DNA of 64,000 nt from Nematopogon swammerdamellus. Taxonomy: Eukaryota; Arthropoda; Insecta; Lepidoptera; Adelidae. The DNA lies in NCBI GenBank assembly GCA_946902875.1, contig OX336339.1, forward strand, positions 25,761,349 through 25,825,348, read 5' to 3'. The position numbers and the translations under genes were made by a program. The notes beneath the pieces were generated by a model. That model searched no databases. It worked only from the letters and a program-made list of their open reading frames with translations, and was not told where the DNA came from. Below, piece by piece: positions 62,547 to 64,000 of the stretch (the first letter of the stretch is position 1; the number at the start of each line of letters is the position of its first letter).

Positions 62547-62929
62547 TCAATACTAATAATAAATCTGTAAGGGACGGTCATGTAGTAAGTTACTTTGTTT
62601 TATGAGATACTGCGTTTGTAGACTCTATGTATGATACTAAAACTAGATTGACGATTTTTAGAAATATTTTCTGTATGTATGTGTGTATGTATGTTCCTCC
62701 ATAACTCTTAAACCGACCATCCGAATTCTATGAAACTTAGTTCAAGCACATTTGATTATACGGGACACAGTAAAGGCTAAATAAAATTCAGTTCCGGTTA
62801 CGCTAAGATGTGGCTCTCATACAAACCGAATTGTTTTGCCCGCCGAAATAAAGTTACGGTAGGGGGTTTACTTACTTTCTTCTTTTCAAATACGAATTTC
62901 ACGCGAGCGAAGCCGCGGGCAAAAGCTAT
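62547..62929 (+). mobile_element. H1 Helitron-like element
   Basis: TCAATACTAATAATAAATCTG to GCGAGCGAAGCCGCGGGC, AAAAGCTAT. The last base of CTAG is changed. Confidence 0.8.
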
Positions 62930-63269
62930 TAAAATATAAAAAAGTAATACAAATAACTAAAGAATTAAAACCTACATAACAAACATTAAAATAACTATAC
63001 GAGTATCAATACTGGGGTTTTCAAATGTTTTTAGAACACTTGCGGCATTATCCCGCTGGATTGGCAAGGCTTACCCTTTGAATAATGTAGGCCCTTGATT
63101 GCGGGACGCCAGTTGCGTCCACCAGCAGAGGGCCAAGTCTCTTCAAGATGCGTTTGGCTTCACTGCTCCACGGACCGAAGATTTCAACGGGAAACGCAAC
63201 AATGATATTTCTATATTTTATTGCGTTTGAGGCTTTTTTATAAATAATAATATAGTGTTTTGATAGACA
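62930..63269. other. unassigned tract
   Basis: 63048-63230 is open on the minus strand. The frame contains FPVEIFGPWSSEAKRILKRL and DATGVPQSRAYIIQRVSLA. Such a string occurs in non-LTR-linked ORFs I cannot name with certainty. It runs into the SINE-B head, so only the part before 63270 matters. Confidence 0.3.
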
Positions 63270-63636
63270 GTCTGTCAGTCTCGGTAGCTCAGTGGTGCGG
63301 CCGGTCGACCGTGTTAACCAACAGCAAAGTGACCGCTCGACCGTTGAAGGTTGAATGTGGTTCGGATTCCACATAAAACTGTAGGTCCCTTCACTTCTTA
63401 ACTTACTAGGTTGTAGGGTTTATCCCGCCCGGGTTGGTACCACACCACCGCACTGAATGAAACGTCGGTCGAAACGGCTATGTAAATAGTTTGTGCTTTC
63501 CGTCGAGTTCAGTGATAGCCGGCACGACCGAAGGAAAGGACTGGCATGGCACCTAGTTCACCCGGTGTTATGGGCTGACATCACGGATGTTGCAGGTGAC
63601 ATAGCCAACCGTGTCAATTTCAATAAAAAATAAACT
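63270..63636 (+). mobile_element. SINE-B, full length with tRNA-like head
   Basis: CTCGGTAGCTCAGTGGTGCG (A box), GTGGTTCGGATTCCAC (B box), AACTGTAGGTCCCTTCAC, CCCGCCCGGGTTGGTACC, CGCACTGAATGAAACGTCGG, GTTATGGGCTGACATCACGG, A-rich end. It is the best-preserved B copy; about 365 bases. Confidence 0.85.
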
Positions 63637-64000
63637 TTTTATTGTCGTCACCGTTTTGACGTTTCTACACGTTGCTAGATAATTGATTGTTGCTAGAAGA
63701 TGCTACATGCATTTTTGAATTGCTAATAATAATTTTGAATTGGAATTTGAATGTATTTCAAATTTAAATAATATTACGTAGTGAGTAAGACGCATTATAT
63801 GTAATACAATAAATTGGCAAAGTTATCTTAAACTTACAATACGTTTTAACACCTGTATCGGGCGAGCGTTGCGCCCGCCCAGACTAGCCGCCCGCCCTAG
63901 ACCCCTAGTCCGCCCTAGCTGCAACGGACCGCTTTCAGCTAACGTACACGCGCCTACACTCAACTGAAACTCGCCTCGCCAGTACCGCGCCGACCGCCGA
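63637..64000. other. unassigned tract ending in CpG-rich DNA
   Basis: 63640-63850 is AT-rich. From 63858 the sequence turns CG- and C-rich (GGGCGAGCGTTGCGCCCGCC, CGCCAGTACCGCGCCGACCG) up to the window edge. A promoter or exon could lie just beyond; it cannot be judged here. Confidence 0.4.

Noticed and set aside
63270..63370. Functional tRNA gene
   Set aside because: The head is part of the repeated SINE-B unit and its stems do not close.
1..64000. Telomeric TTAGG arrays, rRNA genes or bacterial operons
   Set aside because: No TTAGG runs, no rRNA-like segments, and no clustered ORFs with ribosome binding sites were seen.

Overview
The window looks like non-coding, transposon-saturated DNA from a lepidopteran (moth or butterfly) nuclear genome. 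The support is: short Helitron-type elements with TC starts and GCGGGCAAAAGCTAG ends, tRNA-derived SINEs, 5'-truncated non-LTR retrotransposons, an interspersed repeat carrying GGCCAAGTGCGAGT / GGGTTCCGTA ends, and unit-rich microsatellites. Order-level assignment is inference from repeat types. I found no intact host gene, rRNA or functional tRNA, no CRISPR array and no bacterial-style operon. The clearest coding sequences are broken retrotransposon pieces.

Layout. 1-6.3 kb is mostly unassigned AT-rich DNA with one Helitron, a tRNA-like remnant and a small dispersed tandem repeat. 6.3-9.5 kb is a satellite-like block with palindromic GACACGAACGTGTC cores, a good core promoter (TATA, Inr, DPE-like) and three 318-352 bp tandem units. 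9.5-17 kb mixes unique DNA with SINEs, two hairpin structures and a GC-rich island. 17-24.6 kb is strongly nested: a Helitron inside family C, a LINE inside family C, a chimeric SINE inside a Helitron, two foldbacks and an RNase H LINE tail. 24.6-25.7 kb is a GC-rich island inside a 20-bp inverted repeat. 27.8-28.2 kb holds three identical head-to-tail MITEs. 30-45 kb alternates unique tracts with families A, C, E and LINE pieces (one LINE and one RTE tail with clear target-site duplications). 45-64 kb adds two minisatellites (40 bp and 24 bp units), a LINE cut just upstream of its YADD motif, and many further family B, C, D, H1 and E copies, ending in another GC-rich tract.

Repeat family names used here are local labels. 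A: SINE with a Ser/Leu-tRNA-like head (TGGCCGAGTGG). B: SINE with a TAGCTCAGTGG head and a conserved body. C: about 400 bp, reading + from CCGGCCAAGTGCGAG to CGGAACCCTAAA, class unknown. D: about 310 bp, GGGGCCGGTACTT start, often (ATGT)n end. E: palindromic core plus a CATCCAAATCGGTCCAT tail. F: CCGACTTCAAA...GGAGGAGGTT element. G and H1: Helitron-like elements.

The window shows no operating multi-gene system. Its interest lies in datable nested insertions with empty sites visible in sister copies, long perfect hairpins sitting inside SINEs, a tandem MITE array, and a few short unassigned ORFs that could be exons.
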